From NCBI GenBank assembly GCA_034665305.1, contig JAXDFZ010000003.1, forward strand, positions 194,318 to 258,317: a stretch of 64,000 nt of DNA, read 5' to 3'. The position numbers and the translations under genes are program-made. Shown here in pieces: positions 1-8,327 of this stretch. Position 1 is the first letter of the stretch, and every line of letters begins with the position of its first letter. The notes beneath the pieces are model-generated. The model was given only the letters and a program-made list of their open reading frames with translations, made no database searches and was not told the origin of the DNA. The DNA comes from DASXRU01 sp034665305. GTDB lineage: Bacteria; Acidobacteriota; Blastocatellia; Pyrinomonadales; Pyrinomonadaceae.

Positions 1-1
1 C

Positions 2-799
2 ACGGGCGAGCGCGTACACCTGGATGAGCGCGAATACGTCCAGGTTATCGAGGAAGCCAGGCAAGAAATTCCGTCCCATCTCATTCTGATTGCCGGCGCC
101 GGCCAACAAAGTACTTATGGCACGATCGCTGAAATCAAACGGGCTGCGGCCGCCGGGGTTGACGCCGTGCTGGTGATCACTCCGAACTTTTATCGTGCCG
201 CGATCACCCCGGACGCCCTCATCAAGCACTACTCCGAGGTTGCCGAAGCATCGCCGGTGCCGGTGATTCTTTACAGTATGCCGGACCTTACCGGAATAAA
301 GATTGAGCCGAAGCAAGCGGCGGCGCTCAGTACTCATCCGAACATAATCGGAATCAAAGACAGCTCCGCGGATATCGAGAGGTTGGGCGAGACCGTTGAC
401 TTGGTGCGAAACGCCGGAGTTGGCCCAGCGGATTTTGCGGTGCTGACCGGTAACGGTACCGTGCTTTTCGAGGCGCTAACTGCGCGTGCCGACGGCGCCA
501 TTCTGGCAGTTGGCTGTGCGGCGCCGGCTCTCTGTCTTGAGATTATTGAGGCCTTTCGGAATCAGGACCACGCACGCTCGCAGACGCTGCAGGCGAGTCT
601 GACGCCATTAGCGCGGGCAGTGACAAAGACGTATGGCATCGGTGGCTTGAAGGCCGCCCTGGATTTGATCGGATATACCGGCGGCGAGGTGCGTGCGCCG
701 TTGCGGGCGCCCGGGGCCGAAGCGCGCGAGGAAATCCAAAGCCATCTGACGGTTGCTGAAAGCGCAGTGCGGGAGCTTTTGCTGAAGGTAGTTGTCTAA
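2..799 (+). CDS. DapA/HOGA-type class I aldolase (5' end outside window)
   Basis: This is the C-terminal part of a dihydrodipicolinate synthase/N-acetylneuraminate lyase family TIM-barrel aldolase. The frame is open from base 2, so the true start lies upstream. Visible family residues are the tyrosine in VILYSMP and the Schiff-base lysine in IIGIKDSS. Family knowledge: these enzymes join or cleave pyruvate with an aldehyde or keto acid. YS in place of the usual YN, the spacing of THPNIIGIKDS, and the tail reading GIGGLKAALDLIGYTGG and then RAPL resemble 4-hydroxy-2-oxoglutarate aldolase (HOGA1) more than lysine-pathway DapA. That substrate call is an inference. It is followed by a repeat-filled gap rather than a partner gene. 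Confidence 0.85.
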   Translation, partial: TGERVHLDEREYVQVIEEARQEIPSHLILIAGAGQQSTYGTIAEIKRAAAAGVDAVLVITPNFYRAAITPDALIKHYSEVAEASPVPVILYSMPDLTGIKIEPKQAAALSTHPNIIGIKDSSADIERLGETVDLVRNAGVGPADFAVLTGNGTVLFEALTARADGAILAVGCAAPALCLEIIEAFRNQDHARSQTLQASLTPLARAVTKTYGIGGLKAALDLIGYTGGEVRAPLRAPGAEAREEIQSHLTVAESAVRELLLKVVV

Positions 800-821
800 T
801 AGGTTTGCAGACCCTCAAGAC

Positions 822-1058
822 GATTTTCCATATATCATTTTCCATTTTCCATCGAAGGAAGAACCGGGTTTGTGAAACGCCTCTATTTGGAGTGCGGTGG
901 CAAGCGTAGCGCGACACCGCTTTGGATATATGGCGCCGATGGACGGTGACTGCTGATTCAGAAATAATCCAAAGCGCCGTCGCCGCTTCGCTCTGCCGGC
1001 GCACTCCATAGATCCCGATGACAAATGAGAAAGGGAAAATGACCTGGGGAAAATGGTT
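822..1058. repeat. Composite repeat: heptamer-like arms around an inverted pair of family A palindromes
   Basis: The 344-bp gap 800-1143 holds no convincing gene. Its core is two family A units in opposite orientation, at about 886-926 and 969-1008. Each reads TTTGGAGTGCG, then a GC-rich centre, then CGCTTTGG, or the complement of this. The pair is bracketed by an A/T-rich arm rich in TTTTCCA (about 822-850) and its complement rich in GGAAAATG (about 1030-1058), so the whole gap is one imperfect palindrome. It may also end transcription of the upstream gene, but no classic terminator U-tract is seen. Confidence 0.75.
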
Positions 1059-1143
1059 TCGGACAGAGTCTTTCATAGACTAGCTCTCCTTAGCTGGTAC
1101 AACCTCACCGTCCCGCGTAAAATGCGTCGCAGGAGCAAATCAT

Positions 1144-2829
1144 TTGACTACCGCGGAAATTGCTTGTTACAGCACTCCTGAAGAAGTCGGCCTGCGCGTG
1201 GAAACGATCCCTTTCGATCAAATCCCGCATCAGTCCAGACTCTTTCTCGACTACTTGAAAGATCCACTGGCTCTGCGCCGGTTCTATCCATCCGCAGTGC
1301 GGTTTCATCATGAGTTGCCGGCGCGCGCGCCGGAAGTGCTCGCCAACTACAAGACAGATCGCGATATTCTTTGCAGCGCCCTCGGGCGCATGAACCTTGG
1401 CTGGGGGGCGACGTCGGAAACGCTCGCAAACATCAATTTGCTTGCGAGTGCTGATTGTGTCGCTGCAGTTTCTGGTCAGCAAGCCGGGCTGTTTACTGGT
1501 CCACTTTACACAATTTACAAAGCCCTTTCCGCAGTGAAACTCGCCGGCTGTCTATCACAACGCGGCACGAAGGCCGTGCCCGTCTTTTGGATGGCGACTG
1601 AGGACCACGACTTCGCCGAAGTTGCCAAGGCGGAGTTCATCAATCGCGACTGCATGCTGGACAGCGTCAGCGTTCCCGCGACGATGCATGACGAGGGCAT
1701 TCCAGTCGGCAACGTGAAGCTCGATGAGTCGGTTAAGGACGCGGTTGATCGGGCCCTGGCGGCTTTACCGAACACCGAGTTTGCGCCGGAGCTTGAAAAG
1801 GTTTTGCGCGACGCCTGGCAGCCGGGGCGAAGTTACGGAGAAGCGTTCGCGCGCATGTTGACGAAGTTACTGGGCCGTCATGGATTGATAATTCTGGATC
1901 CGCTCGACGCGGACCTCAAAAAACTGGCGGCGCCGCTTTATGCCGAAGCCGCGACCCGGTCGCATGAGATTGCAATTGCCATAACTCAGCGCAGCCGCGA
2001 CCTTGAGGAATCTGGTTATCACGTACAGGTCGTCGCCTCGGAGAACTCGTTCCCTCTGTTTATGCTTGATCCGCAGGGAGCGCGCCAGGCGGTGGCGCGG
2101 ACTCCCGATGGCAGTTATCAGACGAAGGCCGGCGGCGAAAAATACACCGCCGCCGAGTTGGCGGAGCAAGCCTTATCACAGCCTGAAAGGTTCAGTCCGA
2201 ACGTTACGTTGCGCGCGGTGGTCCAGGATTATCTGCTGCCAACCATCGCTTACTACGGCGGTGCGGCGGAAATCGCATACTTTGCGCAGACCGCGGAGGT
2301 TTATCGCGTGTTGCAACGGCCGGCGACGCCGATCCTGCCGCGGGCCAGCCTAACGATAGTGGAGAAGCACACGTGGCGTTCACTCGAGCGTTACAATCTT
2401 AAACTGAACGATTTTTTTGGCGGGCTGGATACTGTGCTGGCGCGGGTTGTGGAAGAGCATCTGGGCACGGCGGCGGCGGAATCGTTCAATCGCACCGAGA
2501 CTTCAGTCAACGAGGAGCTCGATTCACTGCAAAAGCAGCTGCGGCAGGTTGATCCGACTCTGGCCGATGCGCTGGAAACCGGCAGGAAAAAAATCAACTA
2601 CCAAATCGAGGGATTGCGTACGCGCTTTCATCGCGCGCAGATGGCGCGTGACGAAGCAGTGCACCGGCAGCTGGCCCGGGCTTTCGATCTGCTGTTTCCG
2701 GAAAAGACTTTGCAGGAACGTCGCATCAACATCGCATCGCTGCTGGCCCGCCACGGGCACTATGTGATCGATTGGATTTATAACGCCATCAACCTCGGGT
2801 CGAATGATCACCAGGTTCTTTACCTTTAG
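1144..2829 (+). CDS. bshC: Bacillithiol biosynthesis cysteine-adding enzyme BshC
   Basis: The 561-residue protein has the usual BshC length. Near residue 110 it carries the family-typical block SGQQAGLFTGPLYTIYKA, followed by FWMATEDHDFAE, another hallmark stretch. A long coiled-coil-like C-terminal helix region (about residues 440-530) fits the known BshC architecture. Known role: BshC is assigned to the last step of bacillithiol synthesis, adding cysteine to GlcN-malate, so the host probably uses bacillithiol as its low-molecular-weight thiol. The start chosen is TTG, because AGGAG lies 8 bp upstream and no in-frame ATG is nearby. bshA and bshB are not in the window. The peroxide-defence cluster near 16.5 kb fits a thiol-based redox system. 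Confidence 0.95.
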   Translation: MTTAEIACYSTPEEVGLRVETIPFDQIPHQSRLFLDYLKDPLALRRFYPSAVRFHHELPARAPEVLANYKTDRDILCSALGRMNLGWGATSETLANINLLASADCVAAVSGQQAGLFTGPLYTIYKALSAVKLAGCLSQRGTKAVPVFWMATEDHDFAEVAKAEFINRDCMLDSVSVPATMHDEGIPVGNVKLDESVKDAVDRALAALPNTEFAPELEKVLRDAWQPGRSYGEAFARMLTKLLGRHGLIILDPLDADLKKLAAPLYAEAATRSHEIAIAITQRSRDLEESGYHVQVVASENSFPLFMLDPQGARQAVARTPDGSYQTKAGGEKYTAAELAEQALSQPERFSPNVTLRAVVQDYLLPTIAYYGGAAEIAYFAQTAEVYRVLQRPATPILPRASLTIVEKHTWRSLERYNLKLNDFFGGLDTVLARVVEEHLGTAAAESFNRTETSVNEELDSLQKQLRQVDPTLADALETGRKKINYQIEGLRTRFHRAQMARDEAVHRQLARAFDLLFPEKTLQERRINIASLLARHGHYVIDWIYNAINLGSNDHQVLYL

Positions 2830-3070
2830 TTTCGAGTTTCGAGTTCGGGTTCGCTTTCGGAGTCTCAAGTCTCAAGTCTCAAATCTCAAGTCTCAAAACA
2901 CGAAACATATTTGGAGTGCGCCGGCAAAGCGAAGCGACGACGGCGCTTTGGATTAAAGGTTTCAGTCTCAAGTGCAACTGTGAAGCATGGTCTGAAACCT
3001 GAAACCTGAAACCTAAGACCTGAAACCTGAAACCTAAGACCTGAGACCTGAGACCTGAGACCTGAGTTTC
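2830..3070. repeat. 7-bp tandem repeat tracts flanking one family A palindrome
   Basis: Between bshC and mutL, a left tract built of TCTCAAG/TCTCAAA heptamers (about 2860-2898) precedes a single forward family A unit (2910-2953). A right tract follows, built of CCTGAAA, CCTAAGA and CCTGAGA heptamers (about 2995-3068). It ends only a few bases before the mutL start codon, so it occupies the mutL leader. The strict 7-bp period over about ten copies is visible directly. The same design recurs at 27541-27787. Confidence 0.85.
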
Positions 3071-3072
3071 CC

Positions 3073-5169
3073 ATGACCAAAATCCGCGTTCTATCCGATC
3101 ATCTGGCAAACCTAATCGCAGCCGGCGAAGTGGTCGAGCGTCCGGCGTCCGTGTGCAAGGAACTGGTGGAAAACGCGATCGATGCCGGCGCGACGCGCAT
3201 CGCCGTCGATGTTGAGGCAGGTGGCCGGCGGCTTCTAAAAATCACTGATGACGGCGAAGGCATGACTCGCGATGATGCGATTCTGGCGTTTGAACGACAT
3301 GCTACTTCGAAGCTTGCCACCGCTGACGACTTGAACGCGATCGGCACGCTCGGCTTTCGCGGCGAAGCCCTCGCCTCGATCGCTTCCGTGGCCCGCGTCG
3401 AATTGATTAGCTGCACCGGAGACGCGAACGCTGCGACCCGCGTCACCATCGAGGGTGGACGCATGCGCGACGTGAAGGACGCCGCCCACCCGCGTGGCAC
3501 AACCATCACGGTGCGGGACTTGTTTTTCAACGTGCCTGCGCGCCGAAAGTTTCTGCGCTCAGAAGCGACCGAGAGTTTTCATCTGACTAACCTGGTTACG
3601 CATTACGCCCTCGCGCACCCGGAAATTTCATTTACCCTGACCAACAACGGACGCGAAACGTTGCGAGCGACGCCGGCGCAGGATCTGCGAGAGCGCGCCT
3701 ACCAGGTATTTGGTGAGCAGTTCATAGACGGTTTACTGGAAGTTGGAGCTCCGAATTCGGAAGGCTCGTTGGCTGCCAGCACGCTAACGCGCGTAACCGG
3801 CTACGTTTCCGCGCCGCGCGAACGACGCACGTCCCGAGACGCGCAATATCTTTTCGTGAATGGCCGCTTCGTACGCGATCGCTTGATCGGGCGGGCCGTG
3901 TCGGAAGGCTATCGATCGATTCTGCCGCATGGGGTTTATCCCGCCGCGCTGTTGTTTATCGAACTGCCGCTGGAAGAAGTTGATGTGAACGTGCATCCGG
4001 CAAAAACGGAAGTTCGTTTCCGCCGCGCGGCCGCCGTGGCCGATGCCGTGCGCGACGCCGTGCGAACCGCGTTGGCCAGCGCGGGTTACACGCCCGCGCG
4101 CGAAGTCGCTTCCCCTCAAGCAAGTGAAACCGCGACGACTGGCAGCGACGCGATCACCGCGGACGATACGCAGGCGTCATCGCTCTCCGCCGCTGCCGGG
4201 CAGCAGGCGACTTCCTGGCCCATGCCCTCAATGCCTTCGGTAAATTCGCCGCTACAGAATTGGCCTGCGGGCGGCGCGGCAGAAGGAACTGAGCGGACCA
4301 CGCCCGCGCGCCAGGAGAAGATCGATTTCGCCGGCATGCCGATTCAGGACGAAGAAAGCGTCGTAGTCCCCATGGAGGCACCCGCCGAGAAGAGCGCTAC
4401 CGCGCGGGATTTGGATGCAATTCTTCGCGAGGTGCACGCCGGTGCTGATGTAGCGGAAGAAACGGCCGAGCCAGCGACGGGGACGCAGCCAGAGCCGGCA
4501 CATTCGGCGAGTGCTCAAAAAACGTCACCTGCCTTGCCGCCGCTAGATTCCGCCGCAAAGTTTTTGAAGGAAGTGGCGCTCGGTTCAGTCTCCGCAGACA
4601 TTCGGCCGATTGGCCAGCTAGAGGAAAGTTTTATCGTCGCCACTTCTGAACACGGTTTGCTGTTAATCGATCAGCACGTCGCGCACGAGCGAATTTTGTT
4701 CGACAAGTACCGTGCGATAGTCGGGGAGCGAGTGGCGGAGTCGCAAAACCTTCTGCTTCCGGAGACATTCGATCTAACGCCCGCTCAGGCCGCAGCGTTC
4801 GATTCGGTCGCGCCGGAATTGGAGTCGTATGGCTTCAACCTGATGCGTTTGTCGGGAAGAACGGTAGCGATTAAGGCCACGCCCGCCGATCTCCCGGCCA
4901 GCGAAGCGCGCAACATGCTTGCCGAAGTGCTGGACGCCGTCGATGCCGAGAAGAAGGGCGCCGCACGAGACACCATGCGCGACGAAATTGCCGCGTCGCT
5001 CGCGTGCCATGCCGCCATCAAAGTCAATACCCCGCTCGCGCCGGAGAAGATGCGGTGGCTAATCGATCGCCTCTTGCTGACTTCCTCGCCCACGACCTGC
5101 CCGCACGGCCGCCCAATATTCCTGCGCCTGGCGACGCAGGATATTCTGAAGGGCTTCCATCGAATCTGA
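3073..5169 (+). CDS. mutL: DNA mismatch repair protein MutL
   Basis: The 698-residue protein has the three GHKL ATPase motifs: ENAIDAG (E33, N34), DDGEGM (59-64) and GFRGEAL (94-100). The transducer domain runs to about residue 335. A low-complexity Ala/Glu/Pro linker follows to about 515, then the C-terminal dimerisation/endonuclease domain. The metal-binding endonuclease motif is present as DQHVAHERILFD (from D533; the last acidic residue is Asp rather than the common Glu). CHAAIKVNTPL and CPHGRP (C676) complete the nuclease site. The protein is therefore predicted to nick DNA, as in MutH-lacking bacteria. The ATG lies directly after the heptamer tract, and no clear Shine-Dalgarno remains. 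No mutS is in the window. Confidence 0.97.
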   Translation: MTKIRVLSDHLANLIAAGEVVERPASVCKELVENAIDAGATRIAVDVEAGGRRLLKITDDGEGMTRDDAILAFERHATSKLATADDLNAIGTLGFRGEALASIASVARVELISCTGDANAATRVTIEGGRMRDVKDAAHPRGTTITVRDLFFNVPARRKFLRSEATESFHLTNLVTHYALAHPEISFTLTNNGRETLRATPAQDLRERAYQVFGEQFIDGLLEVGAPNSEGSLAASTLTRVTGYVSAPRERRTSRDAQYLFVNGRFVRDRLIGRAVSEGYRSILPHGVYPAALLFIELPLEEVDVNVHPAKTEVRFRRAAAVADAVRDAVRTALASAGYTPAREVASPQASETATTGSDAITADDTQASSLSAAAGQQATSWPMPSMPSVNSPLQNWPAGGAAEGTERTTPARQEKIDFAGMPIQDEESVVVPMEAPAEKSATARDLDAILREVHAGADVAEETAEPATGTQPEPAHSASAQKTSPALPPLDSAAKFLKEVALGSVSADIRPIGQLEESFIVATSEHGLLLIDQHVAHERILFDKYRAIVGERVAESQNLLLPETFDLTPAQAAAFDSVAPELESYGFNLMRLSGRTVAIKATPADLPASEARNMLAEVLDAVDAEKKGAARDTMRDEIAASLACHAAIKVNTPLAPEKMRWLIDRLLLTSSPTTCPHGRPIFLRLATQDILKGFHRI

Positions 5170-5180
5170 CGTCGTTCCTT

Positions 5181-5288
5181 GTGGAGATGGCAAGCGCAGG
5201 GCGACACCGCTTTGGATTGTCATGGCACAGCGTGTTGTTAAAGCTAACCAAAGCGCCGTCGTCGCTTCGCTCTGCCGGCGCACTCCAA
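5181..5288. repeat. Family A inverted pair downstream of mutL
   Basis: A divergent forward arm (5181-5217, ending ACACCGCTTTGGA) and a canonical reverse arm (5248-5288, CCAAAGCGCC through GCACTCCAA) face each other across about 30 bp. The pair fills the gap between the converging mutL and the minus-strand membrane gene. It could fold in the transcripts of both genes. Confidence 0.8.
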
Positions 5289-5301
5289 AGATGGGGAGCC
5301 A

Positions 5302-6891
5302 CTACTTACTCTGCAGATTGAGCTTTAGTACTGCGAATCTCTCATTTTCGAAGAGCCGGACTGTGTTTTGTGGGTTCATAAGAAATCCATTTACATCCTC
5401 CGCACTTTCTTTTGACATCACCACATATTCGATTCGCTCGTTGACCAGCTTTTGCACGATCTGGTAGTTGGCGGGATAGTATCTGCCTTCACCCGGCGCC
5501 ATTTCCCAGGGCAGGCGGTTGTAAACGAAAACGTTTTGATAGTCAGCGAACGCCTGGTGGGTGCGGTAGTCCACGAGGATGCAAGTCTGATATTTGTCGG
5601 TGCGATCTCTGAGGGCAAAGACTTCGCGCGCCGGTGCGATTTGCCTCTGATAATAAGTGCCGGTCCGGACGACACCTGCGAAAGCAAACACACCGACGCT
5701 AACAAAGATCAGGAGCAGCGATCCTGCCAACATCAGTTTTCCTTTTGATGGAACCTCGGTGTGTCTATCACGCCAAAATAACAAGAGCCCGAGGGCCGCG
5801 ACGAAATAAAGCGAGTAACGCGGATTGCAGAGCGTCTGAATCAACCAAGACAGCGTTGGTGAAAACGAATCGGAAACGTCGCTGGTCAGGAACTGAAACC
5901 CAAGCGGAATGAAGACCGAGCTGTAGGCCGCGACTTGCAATGAGTGGCGCGGGAAAACATTTGGGCGAAGTTTACGCAGCAACAGGACGCCAACTACGAT
6001 CCCTCCCATCCCGCAAAGCACCAGAATTTGCCACAGGCTCCAACGCTGTTCGAACAGTGAATTGTGATAGCCGGTCCACGTAAAGAATCGGAGCGTTAAC
6101 AAAACCCAGGCCAACCAGTTTAGCGATAAAGCGAGCACAGACCTTTTTCGCAGACCGAGCTCGTCGTCCTTCGTTAGTTCCAGAAGAATGAGCGGGATGG
6201 CCAGCAGCAGCGCCTCTTCGCGAGCCAGGAACATGCAGTTAAACCAGAGCAGCCGCTCCCAAAGCGGCCGGCGAAACCTGACCGCAATCAGTGCCATAAA
6301 AAAGAACGGCGCCAGGAAAACATACGGCCGCAGATCAAAACTCGGCGTCATTAACGCGGCTGGAAACAAAACGTAAAGAAAAGCGACCAGCAATACAAGA
6401 CTCGAACTCTCCCCGACGTAACTGCGGTTGACGTCACTCCCCGCGCCGTTTAGGAGGGGGCTACTGCCCGCTCGGTCGGGCGGTGGCCCGATTCTAAACT
6501 GATTGATATGTGGAAACGTGAGCGCTAGATAAACCAGGGGCAAAAAGTAGAGCAGGGAAGTAAACCAGAAAAGCGCGCGCGGAGTTTTTGCGAAGTAATA
6601 AATCGCAGCGTAGACGTACTTGATTGGCTCGAAATGCATTGATCGGTGAAAGTTGCCGGCGCCTTCCGGGCCGTAGAAACGCAGCCAGTTAAACCCTTCC
6701 GGATTCAGCGAATAGGTTTTAGCGATATGCGGATCGAGAAGCTTGGATGAAAACTGAAGGTTGAAAGCGTAATCGCGGGTGTGGAAATTCAGCGAGCGGT
6801 ACTTGAGGTCAGTGTAAAACGATGACGCGATGACTGCGGCAAGGTACAGGAGAGCCAGAACGGCCCGCGGCTTCCAAGATTTTAGCAACAT
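5302..6891 (-). CDS. Multi-pass membrane protein, DUF2079-like
   Basis: A hydrophobic protein of about 529 residues with roughly ten membrane segments. The order is DYAFNLQFSS, then HFEPIKYVYAAIYYF, then SFDLRPYVFLAPFFFMALI, then REEALLLAIPLILLEL. This resembles DUF2079 (GT-C-like predicted membrane proteins), in which HF.P and D..P loops are typical. A C-terminal soluble part follows. The start is taken at the ATG at 6891 (MLLKSWKP). The reading frame continues upstream only through a family B repeat (6900-6988) and is not convincing as protein. Residues near 6456-6492 (GPPPDRAGSSPLLNGAG) are encoded by a degenerate family C repeat inserted in frame in a loop. The function is unknown. Confidence 0.75.
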   Translation of the reverse strand: MLLKSWKPRAVLALLYLAAVIASSFYTDLKYRSLNFHTRDYAFNLQFSSKLLDPHIAKTYSLNPEGFNWLRFYGPEGAGNFHRSMHFEPIKYVYAAIYYFAKTPRALFWFTSLLYFLPLVYLALTFPHINQFRIGPPPDRAGSSPLLNGAGSDVNRSYVGESSSLVLLVAFLYVLFPAALMTPSFDLRPYVFLAPFFFMALIAVRFRRPLWERLLWFNCMFLAREEALLLAIPLILLELTKDDELGLRKRSVLALSLNWLAWVLLTLRFFTWTGYHNSLFEQRWSLWQILVLCGMGGIVVGVLLLRKLRPNVFPRHSLQVAAYSSVFIPLGFQFLTSDVSDSFSPTLSWLIQTLCNPRYSLYFVAALGLLLFWRDRHTEVPSKGKLMLAGSLLLIFVSVGVFAFAGVVRTGTYYQRQIAPAREVFALRDRTDKYQTCILVDYRTHQAFADYQNVFVYNRLPWEMAPGEGRYYPANYQIVQKLVNERIEYVVMSKESAEDVNGFLMNPQNTVRLFENERFAVLKLNLQSK

Positions 6892-6899
6892 TGCCTTGC

Positions 6900-6988
6900 T
6901 CCCCTCTCCGCAAGCGGAGAGGGGTTGGGGGAGAGGATACCGGCGCGGAACCCCACCCCTAACCCGTCCCCGTTTACGGGGAGGGGCA
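6900..6988. repeat. Family B element (MITE-like) copy 1
   Basis: Two GC-rich hairpins, CCCCTCTCCGCAAGCGGAGAGGGG and CCCCGTTTACGGGGAGGGG, flank a linker containing GGGGGAGAGG and CCCCACCC. The same order occurs at 21952-22043 and 56604-56698 in inverse or direct orientation. The terminal TTGCGCAAAGC at about 7011-7021 resembles the 11-bp terminal inverted repeat seen intact at copy 3. Confidence 0.75.
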
Positions 6989-7030
6989 TACCTGAGTCCT
7001 GATGAGAGTGGTTGCGCAAAGCTTGCGCCA

Positions 7031-7774
7031 CTACTTGTTGGCCAGGCTGTCCAGCGTTTCAATTACCAAATCCACATCGGATAGATCCGGCAACACCGCG
7101 TCCGGTCCATGAGCGCGTAAATCGTCGGCGCTGTACATGCGTCCGGTGCAAACGGCGACCGCGCGGGCGCCAAAATGGCGGGCGCAGGCAATGTCATTCG
7201 GTGTGTCGCCGATTACTATGAAGTGCGCCGGCTCCAATTTCTTTCCCAGTTCGCGCTGAATGCGCTCAGCCGCAAGCGCCGGCAGGTCGCGTCGATCATA
7301 AGACTCTTCCCCGAACGCTCCGGGCAAAGTGAAGAATTCTGAGAGGCCCACGAGCTTCAACTTCAAATACGCCGCTGCCTGGATGTTGCCGGTCAACAAC
7401 GCCGACTGATAACGCGGGTGGTCCGAAACAACCTGGAGCACTTCCCGAACGCCGGGCAGAAGTTTGAACAATTGTTCGCCGTTGCCAGTGACGCGTTCCA
7501 TCTCAGTCATGTAACGTTCGCGCAACTCGCTCCCGCGCGCGCGAATACTTTCATGAGTGAACCCTTCATCGCGCAGGGCTTCGGCGATGATCTGTAAATC
7601 GGTCATGCCCGAAACCTTCATCTCGTGCAGTTTTCCGGAAGTGCCAAAAACAGCCTCGAGCATTGGCGCCGTGTAGTCTTTGTAAGAATCAGTGCGAGTG
7701 GAACGCATCAACGTTCCATCAATGTCCCAGAGCAGGATCCTTAGGTCCGAGTTCGAATGGTTACCGTTAATCAT
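7031..7774 (-). CDS. HAD-superfamily hydrolase (phosphoglycolate-phosphatase-like)
   Basis: The 247 residues carry HAD motif I DIDGTL near the N-terminus (nucleophile and acid/base aspartates) and motif II in SALLTGN. The motif IV region is VIGDTPNDIACARHFG. A helical cap lies between motifs I and II. This subfamily resembles Gph-type phosphatases acting on small phosphorylated metabolites. The substrate cannot be told from sequence. It lies 17 bp downstream of the biotin carrier gene on the same strand, so it is probably transcribed with accC-like and BCCP genes. The last residues overlap nothing, and a family B element follows. Confidence 0.88.
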   Translation of the reverse strand: MINGNHSNSDLRILLWDIDGTLMRSTRTDSYKDYTAPMLEAVFGTSGKLHEMKVSGMTDLQIIAEALRDEGFTHESIRARGSELRERYMTEMERVTGNGEQLFKLLPGVREVLQVVSDHPRYQSALLTGNIQAAAYLKLKLVGLSEFFTLPGAFGEESYDRRDLPALAAERIQRELGKKLEPAHFIVIGDTPNDIACARHFGARAVAVCTGRMYSADDLRAHGPDAVLPDLSDVDLVIETLDSLANK

Positions 7775-7791
7775 AGGCTGTCGCAGTTTAG

Positions 7792-8298
7792 TTATTCGAT
7801 TACTACCAGCACGTCGCCGGCGTTCACGGCGGCACCGTTTTCGACGTTGATAGCTGTGACCACACCGGCCTTTGGGCTTTTTAACTCATTCTGCATCTTC
7901 ATCGCTTCCACCACTATCAGGCCGGCGCCGGCTTCGACCTCTGATCCGACTTCGATCAGCACGCGCACGACTCGGCCGGGCATGGGCGCCACGACGGCAG
8001 CACGTCCGGCGGCCAGGGTTCCCGAAGCTGCCGCATGGCTCAGCCGCCGCGGATCAGTGAGGGTAACCTGGAACTCTTGCCGGCCCACATGGACCTCGCT
8101 GAGCCCAAGTGCAGGATCGACTGGTTGGACCCGACACTCGTAAACCTGCGCCCCGTGCTGCAGTAGATAAACGCCGGGCTCAACGTTGTGCACTTGCAGT
8201 TCGTATTGCCGTCCGTCCATCACCGCCAGCACACGATCGTTCTCTCGCCGTAACTCCAGCGAGCTGTCCGTACCATCAATTTGCGCTCTGAGTTTCAT
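7792..8298 (-). CDS. Biotin carboxyl carrier subunit of an acyl-CoA carboxylase
   Basis: The 168-residue protein has a C-terminal biotinyl domain with the attachment motif EAMKMQNE; biotin would be joined to K134. The N-terminal 90 residues are beta-rich. They look like the BT/linker domain that sits between the carboxylase and carrier domains in fused acyl-CoA carboxylase alpha chains, rather than the Pro/Ala-rich AccB linker. It lies 29 bp downstream of the biotin carboxylase gene. Together they look like a split propionyl-/methylcrotonyl-type alpha subunit. No carboxyltransferase gene is visible nearby, so the acyl-CoA substrate is unknown. Confidence 0.9.
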   Translation of the reverse strand: MKLRAQIDGTDSSLELRRENDRVLAVMDGRQYELQVHNVEPGVYLLQHGAQVYECRVQPVDPALGLSEVHVGRQEFQVTLTDPRRLSHAAASGTLAAGRAAVVAPMPGRVVRVLIEVGSEVEAGAGLIVVEAMKMQNELKSPKAGVVTAINVENGAAVNAGDVLVVIE

Positions 8299-8327
8299 TC
8301 TCTACGAGTTCGCGCCTTACCGGCGGT

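Noticed and set aside
543..1076. Minus-strand frame of 177 codons through the first intergenic region
   Set aside because: It runs across the family A pair and the end of the aldolase gene; its residues (CAGRAKRRRRFG) are simply translated repeat.
2830..3070. Short regular repeats as a CRISPR array
   Set aside because: The repeats are 7 bp with no unique spacers and no cas genes nearby; they are tandem heptamers.
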